Source: an uncultured Porphyromonadaceae bacterium (GTDB lineage Bacteria; Bacteroidota; Bacteroidia; Bacteroidales; Muribaculaceae). Taken from it: a stretch of 64,000 bases of DNA. Positions within the stretch are counted from its first letter, which is position 1. Each line of letters begins with the position of its first letter. The stretch covers positions 1-64,000 of the forward strand of contig CAMWNP010000013.1 in NCBI GenBank assembly GCA_947175645.1, written 5' to 3'. Positions 42,848-51,745 of this stretch are shown here, piece by piece. Under the pieces are notes generated by a model. That model was not told the DNA's origin. It did not search any database and saw only the letters and a list, made by a program, of their open reading frames with translations. The position numbers were made by a program, and so were the translations under genes.

Positions 42848-43573
42848 TCATTCGAAATAGAATGTGAGTACCACCATTGAGGAAGTGGCTTTCTTGAGAG
42901 ATTGGGTGAACTTAAGTTTCGATGGGTCATCGGCCAGATCAGGGCGGTTATGACCGATTACATCAGTTAGTCCGAAGCAGAATTTCAGTTCAGGAATGAG
43001 TTTGAAATAAGGGAGATAAAAATCGCAGCCAAGCCCTATGGTCAGGTAGAAATCCGTGGGGTTGAGTTTAAGAATCTCATTACGTTTTTTGGTCACATCA
43101 AATGCCGGCATCACACCTCCGATCATGTAGGGACGAGCGTTGCGGTAGCGAAGTGCGGAATATTTCAATTCCACCGGAAGCACCACGAATGCCGACTTGA
43201 TATTCTGTTTCTCGGTATTTTCTCCTGACGTATTGACCATCTTAATCAAACGGTTTCCGAAATACATTCCGGGAGTCACACGGAGGTTGAAATAATTGTT
43301 CAGACGCAAGTCAAACAGACCGTTGACACAAAATCCGGGAGAGAAGTCGGGCTGATCCATGAACCATGTCTCACCATCTTCCGTCACAAAACCATTGTGA
43401 GTAAACTGAAGGTCCTGTACATGCAGACCCACACCGAAACCGAGATGCCAACTGCGGAGATCGGCATACGGGCGGTTCATCAGTTTATCATTCATCTGCT
43501 GGCCCGTCACGGTTATCGACAGGGCAAAGAAGAAAGTCAGAAATATGAGTATTTTGGCTGGTACAATTTTCAT
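42848..43573 (-). CDS. porT: PorT-family outer-membrane protein
   Basis: 241 residues from the ATG at 43573 (MKIVPAKILIFL). Signal peptide to about residue 24 (TVTGQQ). Beta-barrel with the PorT pattern: RSWHLGFGVGLHVQDLQF, FSPGFCVNGLFDLRLN, NLRVTPGMYFGNR, VLPVELKYSALRYRNARPY and the end FKLIPELKFCFGLTDVIGH. PorT is needed for T9SS. First gene of the cluster. Its own promoter is not obvious; the region upstream is shared with the divergent lipid-kinase gene. Confidence 0.88.
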   Translation of the reverse strand: MKIVPAKILIFLTFFFALSITVTGQQMNDKLMNRPYADLRSWHLGFGVGLHVQDLQFTHNGFVTEDGETWFMDQPDFSPGFCVNGLFDLRLNNYFNLRVTPGMYFGNRLIKMVNTSGENTEKQNIKSAFVVLPVELKYSALRYRNARPYMIGGVMPAFDVTKKRNEILKLNPTDFYLTIGLGCDFYLPYFKLIPELKFCFGLTDVIGHNRPDLADDPSKLKFTQSLKKATSSMVVLTFYFE

Positions 43574-43604
43574 TATTATATATAACGCGGTACTTAGTCC
43601 AATA

Positions 43605-43635
43605 TTGTGTATGTGAGAAAATATTCCTAACTTTG
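43605..43635 (+). promoter_or_regulatory. Promoter of the lipid-kinase operon
   Basis: TAACTTTG (43628-43635) with TTG (43605-43607) 20 nt upstream. The ATG at 43661 follows 25 nt downstream. Confidence 0.55.
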
Positions 43636-43660
43636 CCCTCCTAACCTTCAACTCAAGGTG

Positions 43661-44620
43661 ATGAAAAAAATATTGCTGATAATAAACCCTATTGCCGGAA
43701 CGGGCAGAAAAGATGACATTGCTTTTCTGACTAAGTCGCGCCTTGAAGCGGCAGGAGCCTCTGTTGACGTCCGTCTGACTGAAAAAAAAGGTGACGCCAC
43801 AGACTTTGCCGAATCGGCTGTGAGAGAGGGATATTACGGGGTTGTAGCGGCCGGCGGCGACGGCACTATAAATGAAACGGCAATGGCTTTATGTGAGACG
43901 GATGTGGTCTTGGGAATCATCCCCTGCGGGTCAGGAAACGGACTTGCAAGACACTTCGGCATACATGTCGACACGGAAGCGGCCATAGATGTTATTTCGC
44001 ATGACAATATTATGGAGGTGGATTACGGGACAGTGAACAAACGTCCTTTTTTCTGCACATGCGGAGTAGGTTTTGACGCCGCTGTAAGCGACCGGTTCGC
44101 GCGACAGAATCATCGGGGTATGCTGATGTATATCAAAAGTGCCATAGAAGCGTATCTTCACTTCAAGCCAACGGACTACGTGATTTATGCCAACGGTAAG
44201 GCCCTGACGGAACGTGCTTTTCTTGTGGCATGCTGCAACACAACACAATATGGGAACAATGCCTATATAGCACCCAAGGCCGACATTACCGACGGATTAC
44301 TTGATGTCACCATAATGCATGCGGGAAACATCTTCCAGGATGCCATAGCAGGGATTGACCTGATGTCGGGTCAGATAGACAACAACATCAAGATTGACAC
44401 ATTCAAGGCTTCGGAGATAAGGATAGTAAGGAAAAATGATGGTCCTGCACATATTGACGGGGAGCCGGTGGACTTGACTGACGACCTGAACGTTAAATGT
44501 CATCACAAAGGGCTCAAGGTGTTTACACCGCTCTACATAGAGCCTGTGATGCCGTTTGTCACACCGATTATGAGCCGCTGGGAAGAATTTGTAACCTCCA
44601 TAAACCATTTGTTGAGATGA
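43661..44620 (+). CDS. Diacylglycerol kinase family lipid kinase (DagK/YegS-like)
   Basis: 319 residues from the ATG at 43661 (MKKILLIINPIAGTGR). A GTG one codon earlier is possible. Nucleotide-binding motif VAAGGDGTINETAMAL, then GIIPCGSGNGLARHFGI, and the C-terminal lobe GEPVDLTDDLNVKCHHKGLKV-type strands. It phosphorylates a lipid such as diacylglycerol or a sphingoid base at the inner membrane; which one is not fixed by sequence. First of three plus-strand genes with 33-bp and 12-bp gaps. Confidence 0.92.
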   Translation: MKKILLIINPIAGTGRKDDIAFLTKSRLEAAGASVDVRLTEKKGDATDFAESAVREGYYGVVAAGGDGTINETAMALCETDVVLGIIPCGSGNGLARHFGIHVDTEAAIDVISHDNIMEVDYGTVNKRPFFCTCGVGFDAAVSDRFARQNHRGMLMYIKSAIEAYLHFKPTDYVIYANGKALTERAFLVACCNTTQYGNNAYIAPKADITDGLLDVTIMHAGNIFQDAIAGIDLMSGQIDNNIKIDTFKASEIRIVRKNDGPAHIDGEPVDLTDDLNVKCHHKGLKVFTPLYIEPVMPFVTPIMSRWEEFVTSINHLLR

Positions 44621-44653
44621 ATTGTTAAATCATTAAATTAAAATGACTTAAAT

Positions 44654-45205
44654 ATGTTCATCGCATCAGAAAAAAGAAAGCAAAACATAGCGGAGTATCT
44701 GCTTTACATGTGGCAGATAGAAGATATCATACGTGCCAACGCCCTTGACCTTGACAAACTTGAGGAGAATGTCATCAGAAAATTCAATCTGGATCCCGAG
44801 CCACACAAACAGATGCACGAATGGTATGAAAGCCTTATCGACATGATGCGGCGCGAAGGGGTAGCCGAACATGGCCACCTGCAAATCAACAAAAATACGC
44901 TCTCTCAGTTAGTGGACCTGCACCAGGAACTGCTTAAAGATCCCAAGTATGCCGATTACAGTGCGGAATTCTACAAAACTCTCCCCTACATAGTGGAACT
45001 CCGAGCCAAAGCAGCAGAAAATGCCGTCGGTGAGATAGAAACCTGTTTTACTGCACTTTATGGCTATCTCATGCTCCGTCTGGCCGGGAAAGAAATCAAT
45101 CCGGAAACGGAAAAAGCAATGAAACAAATTTCGCGTTTCGTGGCACTCCTGGCTCACTACTATAAGGTAAAACAAGAGGAAGAAGAACAGGTTATAAACG
45201 GTTAA
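44654..45205 (+). CDS. DUF4924 family protein
   Basis: 183 residues, helical and soluble, no signal or TM. FIASEKRKQNIAEYLLYMW and QIEDIIRAN at the N-terminus, and LLKDPKYADYSAEFYKTLPY in the middle, are the recognisable blocks of DUF4924, found in Bacteroidota. Function unknown. Placed between a lipid kinase and a DUF3108 envelope protein. Confidence 0.88.
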   Translation: MFIASEKRKQNIAEYLLYMWQIEDIIRANALDLDKLEENVIRKFNLDPEPHKQMHEWYESLIDMMRREGVAEHGHLQINKNTLSQLVDLHQELLKDPKYADYSAEFYKTLPYIVELRAKAAENAVGEIETCFTALYGYLMLRLAGKEINPETEKAMKQISRFVALLAHYYKVKQEEEEQVING

Positions 45206-45217
45206 CCATTAATTTAG

Positions 45218-45991
45218 ATGAAGAAAAGTGTAACTTTGGGTATTCTGACCCTTCTCATAGGGTTATGCTCGTTGAATGCAGTTGCCTCAGGAAAGATAAA
45301 GAATGAAAATATAAAATACCGGGTGATGTACAAATGGGGGCTTATCAACAAACGGGCCGGAACTGTAACCGTCAACACACGGCATAATGCTGATGGGACA
45401 TTTTCATCCACATTAATAGGTCATTCGGCGAAATGGGCGGACAAATTCTATGCCGTCCGTGACACACTCCGCGGAACTATAATCAGCGAAGGCATCCATC
45501 CTCTGTTCTATGAAAAAATCTCACACGAAGGGGGTGATTTCAAACATGACATCATCAGATATGAACGTCATGAAGGTGATAATGTTATCGCTTTCTGCGA
45601 CAGGTATCGCCGGAAAAAAAAATCAGACAGTATTGATTTTTCCCAAAAGGAACTGCAGGCGAGCGGATACACTGTCGACATGCTCAGCGCATTCTATTAC
45701 ATGCGCTATATGGATTTTGACAAAATGAAAGTGGGTGAACACAAAACAATGAACATATTCTCCGGAAAACGAAAGGAGATTTTGAAAATCACATATCAAG
45801 GAACTGAAGATGTGAATGTTGACGGCAAGTCATACCACTGTTATCACATTACATTTTCATTCACTTCCGACGGAAAAAAGAAATCATCTGACGACCTTCA
45901 GGCATGGATTGAGACAGGTGGAAGCAGAATTCCTGTCAAGATGGAAGGAAAACTTCCCGTGGGGTCAGTCAAATGTTTCTATGAGCCATAA
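45218..45991 (+). CDS. DUF3108 family exported protein
   Basis: 257 residues. Signal peptide (1-23, NAVASGK), then a beta-rich DUF3108 domain: IKYRVMYKWGLINKRAGTV, HPLFYEKISHEGGDFK, and YTVDMLSAFYYMRYMDF. It ends VKCFYEP. A periplasmic envelope-linked protein of unknown task. It ends 6 bp before the hairpin array. Confidence 0.88.
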   Translation: MKKSVTLGILTLLIGLCSLNAVASGKIKNENIKYRVMYKWGLINKRAGTVTVNTRHNADGTFSSTLIGHSAKWADKFYAVRDTLRGTIISEGIHPLFYEKISHEGGDFKHDIIRYERHEGDNVIAFCDRYRRKKKSDSIDFSQKELQASGYTVDMLSAFYYMRYMDFDKMKVGEHKTMNIFSGKRKEILKITYQGTEDVNVDGKSYHCYHITFSFTSDGKKKSSDDLQAWIETGGSRIPVKMEGKLPVGSVKCFYEP

Positions 45992-45996
45992 AGGGG

Positions 45997-46221
45997 CGGA
46001 GTTTGCCCCCAAACTCCGTAAAAACATAGAGTGGAGTGATCTTGCCTCCACTTTTTTTGTATGTTGTCATATTCCTCGGTCACGGAGCGGAGGTCTCCGG
46101 CCTCCGCCATTATAGGGCTGGTTTCGATTGCTGATGTGGCGGAGCCCGGAGAACTCCGCTCCATAATTCCACGGAGGATGAGGACATCCTCCGTCCCGTG
46201 GGGTGGCAGCGTCCCGCTGCC
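45997..46221. repeat. REP/BIME-like cluster of GC-rich hairpins
   Basis: Perfect stems in order: CGGAGTTTG/CAAACTCCG (45997-46018, CCCC loop); GCGGAGG/CCTCCGC (46087-46107); GCGGAG/CTCCGC (46139-46159); ACGGAGGATG/CATCCTCCGT (46171-46194, 4-nt loop); GGCAGCG/CGCTGCC (46205-46221, 3-nt loop). The 26-nt blocks 46084-46109 and 46137-46162 are inverted copies of each other with two differences, both of which keep or wobble-pair the inner stem. Confidence 0.75.
46030..46058 (+). terminator. Intrinsic terminator after the DUF3108 gene
   Basis: AGTGGAG (46030-46036) pairs with CTCCACT (46046-46052) and is followed by a seven-T run. Confidence 0.85.
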
Positions 46222-46261
46222 TTATGTAATAATGGATGCAGGCTGCCTCCACTCCATAATA

Positions 46262-46296
46262 AAAGGAGGCAGCCCGGGGTGCGGGATGCCTCCTTT
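46262..46296 (-). terminator. Terminator of the GDPD gene
   Basis: AAAGGAGGCA (46262-46271) pairs perfectly with TGCCTCCTTT (46287-46296). On the minus strand the stem ends in a T-rich run, 21 nt past the stop. Confidence 0.75.
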
Positions 46297-46316
46297 GTAT
46301 CTTATTATGAGGGGTA

Positions 46317-47069
46317 TTAGAGTTTGTTGGTGGTGATGAAATCAACACCCATCTCGGTGAGATTGGCAGCGGTTTCAGGCGAGTCAATGGTCCATACGTT
46401 GACTTTCAGCCCCATGTCATGAAGCATGGCCACATCCTCAGGTTGTACGGCAGTCCATATAAGGTCAACGTCAATGTTCTGATCTTTTATCCAGTCAAGA
46501 CTATCCTTCCACTTGGCGCCACCCAGGAACTGACGTTTCACATGTGGAAAGTCACGACCGATGACTTCCAGACATTTTTTCATTGAGGTCAACATGATTA
46601 CATTCTCGGTCATCCCGGCCTTATCTATTTCCGCCATAAGAGCGGGTATCATTGACTGGTCATCATTGTTCACACCCGGAGTCCATTTCATCTCAACCAC
46701 ACATCCCACTCCGGCATCCTTACACTGTTGGAGATATTCCGCTAAGGTACTGATCTGTCCTACGTATACAATATCACCACGGGTCTGAATGTATTGTTCT
46801 GCTTTAAGGTCTGCAAGGGGAGTCTGTGCGATAACTTTGCCGCCTCCCAGACGCTCGGTATTTTCATCATGAGATATAACGAATACAGAGTCAGCGGTAA
46901 GACGTACGTCACATTCAATCAGAGGATAGCGTTTCACGCCGTTTGCGAACGCAGCGCGTGTGTTCTCCACACCCCATATTGAACCACGGTGTCCCACCTT
47001 GACCGGTTCGGTGGCTGATAGTGAAAATACTGCAAACAAAGCAGTAACAAGTGATAATGCTGTTTTCAT
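46317..47069 (-). CDS. Exported glycerophosphodiester phosphodiesterase
   Basis: 250 residues from the ATG at 47069 (MKTALSLVTALFA). Signal peptide ends near SLSATEP. GDPD catalytic blocks: VGHRGSIWGVENTRAAF, IECDVRLTADSVFVISHD, VEMKWTP, VNVWTIDSPETAANL and the end MGVDFITTN. It hydrolyses glycerophosphodiesters to glycerol-3-phosphate. A longer frame to 47114 adds a non-signal stretch and is not used. Confidence 0.92.
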   Translation of the reverse strand: MKTALSLVTALFAVFSLSATEPVKVGHRGSIWGVENTRAAFANGVKRYPLIECDVRLTADSVFVISHDENTERLGGGKVIAQTPLADLKAEQYIQTRGDIVYVGQISTLAEYLQQCKDAGVGCVVEMKWTPGVNNDDQSMIPALMAEIDKAGMTENVIMLTSMKKCLEVIGRDFPHVKRQFLGGAKWKDSLDWIKDQNIDVDLIWTAVQPEDVAMLHDMGLKVNVWTIDSPETAANLTEMGVDFITTNKL

Positions 47070-47110
47070 CTTAAGAATTAGATTTAAATTGTTGATGTTA
47101 GTGTCCTGAT

Positions 47111-48031
47111 TCAAACCATGCCGTCAAACGATGCGGGTACGGGAGTAGTGAAATTCATATCCTTACCTGTAATAGGATGTACGAACCGGAGAGTCTGAGC
47201 GTGGAGAGCCAACCTATGGATTGGACTTGACTTCGCACCATAACGACGGTCTCCCGCTATGGGGTGACCCAGATCCTTCATGTGAACACGGATCTGATTC
47301 TTACGTCCGGTATCAAGCGAAACCTCCATCAAGGTATAACCCTTCCGTGAACGGATCTTACGCCATCGGGTCACGGCGAGTTGTCCTTCCTTGGGATTGT
47401 CTGTGGAATACACCTCATGCTGAGAATTTTCAGCAAGATATGAGCGGACAGTACCCTCATCCTCATCAACCTTTCCCTCTACAACTGCCAGGTACTTACG
47501 CTCCATAACCATATTGTTCCAGTTATGCTGCATCCTTTCCTTAGCCTCGATTGATTTAGCAAACATCATCAGGCCGGAGGTGTCGCGGTCAAGGCGATGT
47601 ATGATGAAAATTTTGTTTCGGGGATCTTTCCATTTAAGGTACTCGCGCAGGATGGAATAAGCGGTTCCCTCCTTTACCCTGTCAGTGCCCATGGAAAGTA
47701 ACCCATATCCTTTTTCCACCACTATGATGTCATCATCCTCGTAGACGAGTTTCATTCTCCGGTTGTAGAACACCGGGAACTCACGCGTGAGGTTTACCTT
47801 TACTTCATCACCCGGTTCCAATGGGAGGTTGAACTGCGTGGTTACAGTTCCGTTAACCATCACCTGATTATGACCAAGGAGTTCCTTGATGTTAGTGCGT
47901 TTGCGATGAGGCATCACTGCAATCAGAAACTCGAGCAACCCTGAGGGTTCGGTAACGGTATAGTTTTCTATCACGTCAGGGCGGAACGAACGACGTTCCG
48001 CCCCGGGTTTTGCTTTAAATTGCTTTGCCAT
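47111..48031 (-). CDS. RluA-family RNA pseudouridine synthase
   Basis: 306 residues. An S4-type RNA-binding region near 30-85 (RTNIKELLGHNQVMVNG) is followed by the catalytic domain with the Asp motif IHRLDRDTSGLMMFAKS. Downstream: LMEVSLDTGRKNQIRVHMKDL and GHPIAGDRRYG. It isomerises uridine to pseudouridine in rRNA or tRNA; the exact target cannot be given. Between topA and the GDPD gene on the minus strand. Confidence 0.93.
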   Translation of the reverse strand: MAKQFKAKPGAERRSFRPDVIENYTVTEPSGLLEFLIAVMPHRKRTNIKELLGHNQVMVNGTVTTQFNLPLEPGDEVKVNLTREFPVFYNRRMKLVYEDDDIIVVEKGYGLLSMGTDRVKEGTAYSILREYLKWKDPRNKIFIIHRLDRDTSGLMMFAKSIEAKERMQHNWNNMVMERKYLAVVEGKVDEDEGTVRSYLAENSQHEVYSTDNPKEGQLAVTRWRKIRSRKGYTLMEVSLDTGRKNQIRVHMKDLGHPIAGDRRYGAKSSPIHRLALHAQTLRFVHPITGKDMNFTTPVPASFDGMV

Positions 48032-48060
48032 ATTTTTATGAATCCGTGTTCAAGGAAGCA

Positions 48061-50403
48061 TCACTTGCGCGCTGACTTCCCTTTTCGCGGAGTTTTCTTA
48101 GGTTTTTCTTCCTGCGATTTCACTATTTCCATACACTCGGCGTAGGTAAGTGCTGCGGGGTCAGAAACTGTTTTAGGAATTTTGAAGTTATCTTTTTTGT
48201 AAGATATATAGACCCCATACCTGCCGTTGAGAATCTGCATATCGGAATCCTCGCTGAAGGTTTTGACCACACGCTGCTTCTCCTGACTGCGCTTCTCGTC
48301 AATCAATTTAATCGCTTCTTCAAGAGTTATCTCCGTTGGAGCGATATCCTTGGGTATGGAAACGAATTTGTTCTGATGTCTTATATAAGGGCCGAACCTA
48401 CCTACGGCTACCGTAACATCCGCTCCCTCATACTCACCTATGCATCTGGGAAGTTCAAAAAGTTTCAGTGCTTCCTCCAATGTTATGGTTCCAACGGACT
48501 GACCCTTCAGAAGAGATGCAAACTGTGGTTTCACTTCACTGTCTGTTTCGCCAAGTTGCACCATAGGACCGTACCGACCGATCTTAACCGAAACAGGCTT
48601 GCCGGAAACAGGATCTGTGCCAAGTGAACGTTCCCCAACCCTACGCTCCAGACGTACCTGCAGCGCATTTTCAACCGATGGATGGAACTGTCCGTAAAAC
48701 TCCTTTATCTGATCGTTCCAGCCAAGTTCACCTTCGGCTATTGCATCAAACTGTTCCTCAACGTTTGCTGTGAAATTCAAATCAAGAATTTCGGGGAAAT
48801 ATTCAGTGAGATAAGTATTTACAATAACACCTATGTCAGTGGGAGCGAGTTTACCCTTATCTCCCCCTACTGTCTCAGTTTTGGTTGTCTTCTTAATCTT
48901 ACCTTTGGCGAGCGTGAGTATGGAATAGTTTCGCTTCACCCCTTCCTTCTCGGTTTTCACAACGTAATCACGCTGCTGGATGGTAGATATCGTAGGAGCA
49001 TAAGTGGAAGGACGCCCTATTCCAAGTTCCTCCATTTTCTTCACAAGAGAAGCCTCGGAATAGCGTGGGGGATGCTGAGTATAACGTTGAGTGGCGGTAA
49101 TCTCCTTCATGGCAAGCATATCATTCTTGCTCACTGCGGGAAGAAGGGTGTCATTGTTTTCCACATCTGCCACATCATCCTGACCCTCGATATACAGTTT
49201 CAGGAAACCGTCGAACTTTATTACCTCACCTGTTGCTACAAAATATTCCTGTCGATCCGAAACGGAAATGTCAACCGTAGTTTTTTCAAGTTGTGCATCA
49301 GCCATCTGTGAAGCCACCGTACGTTTCCAAATCAGATTATACAGACGTTTTTCCTGTGCGGTACCTTCAATACTATGCTTATTCAGATATGTGGGACGAA
49401 TAGCCTCGTGCGCTTCCTGGGCTCCTTTCGAAGATGTGTGGTAATGGCGTATCTTAAGATATTCTTCACCCATCTGTTCACGAATTTCTTTAGATATTGC
49501 ACCCAAAGCGAGTTGCGACAGGTTGACCGAGTCAGTACGCATGTAAGTTATGTGTCCTTCTTCATAAAGACGCTGTGCAACCATCATGGTCTGCGACACG
49601 GTCATTCCGAGTTTGCGGGCGGCTTCCTGCTGAAGTGTGGAGGTAGTGAAAGGTGGTGCAGGAGTCTTCACTGTAGGACGAACATTCACTTCCGCCACCT
49701 TAAACTCCGCTTTCCTGCATGCTTCAAGAAACTCGGCAGCATCCTTTTCAGAGCCGATCCTCTTATTGAGTTCGGCGCGCATCTGCACTGAATCGCCATG
49801 CTCGAAAGTCCCGGCAATCCTGAAATATTCCTCCGGAACAAAATTATTTATTTCCTCCTCGCGGTCCACAATCAGTCGCACGGCAACTGACTGTACTCGT
49901 CCGGCGGAAAGCGATGGCTTGATTTTTTTCCATAGCACAGGCGAGAGTTCAAATCCCACTATTCGGTCAAGCACACGGCGGGCCTGCTGCGCATCCACTC
50001 TGTTAAGGTCAATTCCACGTGGATTTTCTATTGCATTGAGAATGGCAGGTTTGGTAATTTCGTGGAAAACAATCCTTCTTGTATTCTCAGGCTTCAGACC
50101 GAGAACCTCGTAAAGATGCCATGCGATAGCCTCCCCTTCGCGGTCCTCATCGGAAGCGAGCCAGACCATATCGGCTTTATCGGCCGCCTGACGTAAATCA
50201 TCAACCAATTGCTGCTTGTCATCAGGAATTTCATATATGGGTTCAAAATTGTTTTCAACGTCAATACTGAAGTTCTTTGAGCGCAGGTCGCGGATATGAC
50301 CGTAACTTGACATGACCTTATAGTCCTTCCCCAGGAATTTTTCTATCGTCTTAGCCTTTGCCGGGGATTCCACAATCACCAGATTCTTCAGTTTTCCACT
50401 CAT
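48061..50403 (-). CDS. topA: DNA topoisomerase I
   Basis: 780 residues from the ATG at 50403 (MSGKLKNLVIVESPAKAK); the frame upstream to 50487 is not family sequence. Toprim domain at the N-terminus (VIVESPAKAKTIEKFLG, DEDREGEAIAWH), and the catalytic Tyr in GHITYMRTDSVNLS. The C-terminus carries topo I C-terminal beta repeats (GRYGPMVQLG, GRFGPYIRHQ, GRYGVYISYK) in place of zinc fingers. It relaxes negative supercoils. A minus-strand TACTTTTG at 50445-50452 is a likely -7 box. A second type IA enzyme, topB, lies 6 kb away. Confidence 0.97.
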   Translation of the reverse strand: MSGKLKNLVIVESPAKAKTIEKFLGKDYKVMSSYGHIRDLRSKNFSIDVENNFEPIYEIPDDKQQLVDDLRQAADKADMVWLASDEDREGEAIAWHLYEVLGLKPENTRRIVFHEITKPAILNAIENPRGIDLNRVDAQQARRVLDRIVGFELSPVLWKKIKPSLSAGRVQSVAVRLIVDREEEINNFVPEEYFRIAGTFEHGDSVQMRAELNKRIGSEKDAAEFLEACRKAEFKVAEVNVRPTVKTPAPPFTTSTLQQEAARKLGMTVSQTMMVAQRLYEEGHITYMRTDSVNLSQLALGAISKEIREQMGEEYLKIRHYHTSSKGAQEAHEAIRPTYLNKHSIEGTAQEKRLYNLIWKRTVASQMADAQLEKTTVDISVSDRQEYFVATGEVIKFDGFLKLYIEGQDDVADVENNDTLLPAVSKNDMLAMKEITATQRYTQHPPRYSEASLVKKMEELGIGRPSTYAPTISTIQQRDYVVKTEKEGVKRNYSILTLAKGKIKKTTKTETVGGDKGKLAPTDIGVIVNTYLTEYFPEILDLNFTANVEEQFDAIAEGELGWNDQIKEFYGQFHPSVENALQVRLERRVGERSLGTDPVSGKPVSVKIGRYGPMVQLGETDSEVKPQFASLLKGQSVGTITLEEALKLFELPRCIGEYEGADVTVAVGRFGPYIRHQNKFVSIPKDIAPTEITLEEAIKLIDEKRSQEKQRVVKTFSEDSDMQILNGRYGVYISYKKDNFKIPKTVSDPAALTYAECMEIVKSQEEKPKKTPRKGKSARK

Positions 50404-50583
50404 TATATAATAGGTATTATCAGTTGTATTCTTGTTTTGCGCCACAAAAGTAGTAAAATTATTTCCGTATGATAAAACAATTAACAAATTTTTTTAGTTG
50501 ATGATTTAAAGAATTTTTAACCCTGATATGTTCCACTACACAAATATTGAGTAAATTTGCATGGAAAAACCAAGAAGAAAGGC

Positions 50584-51183
50584 ATGAATATATATTTAAG
50601 TTTATTCACCACATTTTTTAAGATAGGGCTGTTCACTTTCGGTGGCGGATGGGCCATGATTTCAATCATAGAACGTGAAATTGTCGACAAGCACAAATGG
50701 ATTGACCGTAACGACTTTCTTGATCTTCTCGCCGTTGCCCAATCACTGCCCGGAATACTTGCAGTTAACATCTCTGTTGCCATTGGCGACCGTCTCAAGG
50801 GTGTCAAAGGGAGCATGGCTGCGGCTACAGGCACCATCCTGCCTTCGTTTCTGATAATTCTTGCAATAGCAATATTCCTGACACCTGACGTGATAAAAGA
50901 GAACGCAGTGGTAAGCGCTATCTTCAAAGGAATACGTCCTGCAGTTGTCGCGCTGATTGTGGCACCGGTAATCAGTAGTGCGCGTGCAGCGAAAATTGGC
51001 TGGAAAACATTCTGGATACCGGTGGCGGTGGCCCTGCTTATATGGAGTAAGATTCCTGTGGTGTCAAATCCCATTATCTATATCGTTCTCGGTGGCTTGG
51101 GAGGCTACTTTTGGTATGTAAACCGGGTGATTAAAACTAAAACGGAAGATAACAGATTGGGAAGAAAGGAGGATAAACGATGA
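50584..51183 (+). CDS. Chromate transporter, half-size subunit 1
   Basis: 199 residues from the ATG at 50584 (MNIYLSLFTTFFKIG), with AAGAAAGG just upstream. CHR family blocks: FKIGLFTFGGGWAMISIIER and AVAQSLPGILAVNISVAIG. About six TM helices. Half-size CHR proteins work as pairs in the inner membrane; chromate is the namesake substrate but the natural one may differ. Overlaps the second half gene by 4 bp. TAAATTTG at 50552-50559 is a probable -7 box. Confidence 0.9.
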   Translation: MNIYLSLFTTFFKIGLFTFGGGWAMISIIEREIVDKHKWIDRNDFLDLLAVAQSLPGILAVNISVAIGDRLKGVKGSMAAATGTILPSFLIILAIAIFLTPDVIKENAVVSAIFKGIRPAVVALIVAPVISSARAAKIGWKTFWIPVAVALLIWSKIPVVSNPIIYIVLGGLGGYFWYVNRVIKTKTEDNRLGRKEDKR

Positions 51184-51743
51184 TTTATCTTAAACTTATA
51201 TGGAGTTATCTGAAAATAGGGCTGTTCGGATTTGGAGGAGGTTACGCCATGCTCGCTCTCATTGAACGTGAAATCGTAGGTTCCGGATGGATTACGGAAC
51301 AGATTTTCACCGATATTGTCGCAATCTCACAAATGACTCCCGGACCTATCGGCATAAACTCAGCGACCTACATAGGCTATGTGGCCCCCGGACTTGCAGG
51401 ATTCCAAGGTGTTTTATGGGGATTGTTAGGTTCCGTTTTATGCACTTTAGCGGTTGTCCTGCCACCCTACGTCCTTTGTCTTTATGCAAGTCACTTCATA
51501 AGCCGCCATAAGGAAAGCGCATACGTCAAGGGGGTGTTCAGCGGACTACGTCCGGTGGTAGTAGGATTGATAGCATCGGCAGCACTTCTGTTGATGAACT
51601 CCGCCAATTTCGGAACGGAATCACGTGATGTTATTATAAGCATCGCCATTTGCATAGCATCGTTCTGCACTGTTTATTTCACGAAAATTCACCCTATTGC
51701 GGTTATTATAGCCGCCGGCATAGCAGGGTTTTGCCTATTCTGA
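51180..51743 (+). CDS. Chromate transporter, half-size subunit 2
   Basis: 187 residues. FGFGGGYAMLALIEREIVG and AISQMTPGPIGINSATYIG are the paired equivalents of the motifs in the first subunit, and the two proteins are diverged paralogues. Six predicted TM helices. Translationally coupled to the first by a 4-bp overlap and followed 2 bp later by folC. Confidence 0.9.
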   Translation: MIYLKLIWSYLKIGLFGFGGGYAMLALIEREIVGSGWITEQIFTDIVAISQMTPGPIGINSATYIGYVAPGLAGFQGVLWGLLGSVLCTLAVVLPPYVLCLYASHFISRHKESAYVKGVFSGLRPVVVGLIASAALLLMNSANFGTESRDVIISIAICIASFCTVYFTKIHPIAVIIAAGIAGFCLF

Positions 51744-51745
51744 AC

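Larger units (their letters stand above)
45992..46316. other. 325-nt convergent gap filled by hairpins
   Basis: Two hairpins serve as terminators (46030-46058 for the DUF3108 gene, 46262-46296 for the GDPD gene). The others form the repeat array described separately. No gene. Confidence 0.7.

Noticed and set aside
45997-46296. Possible CRISPR array
   Set aside because: Hairpins differ in sequence and spacing, there are no equal repeats with unique spacers, and no cas genes.
45816-46387. Several ORFs across the hairpin array
   Set aside because: They translate GC-rich inverted repeats and end at random. The repeats explain the open frames.
50404-50487. 28-residue N-terminal extension of topA
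   Set aside because: It covers the promoter box at 50445-50452, and the family begins with the VIVESPAKAK region just after the ATG at 50403.
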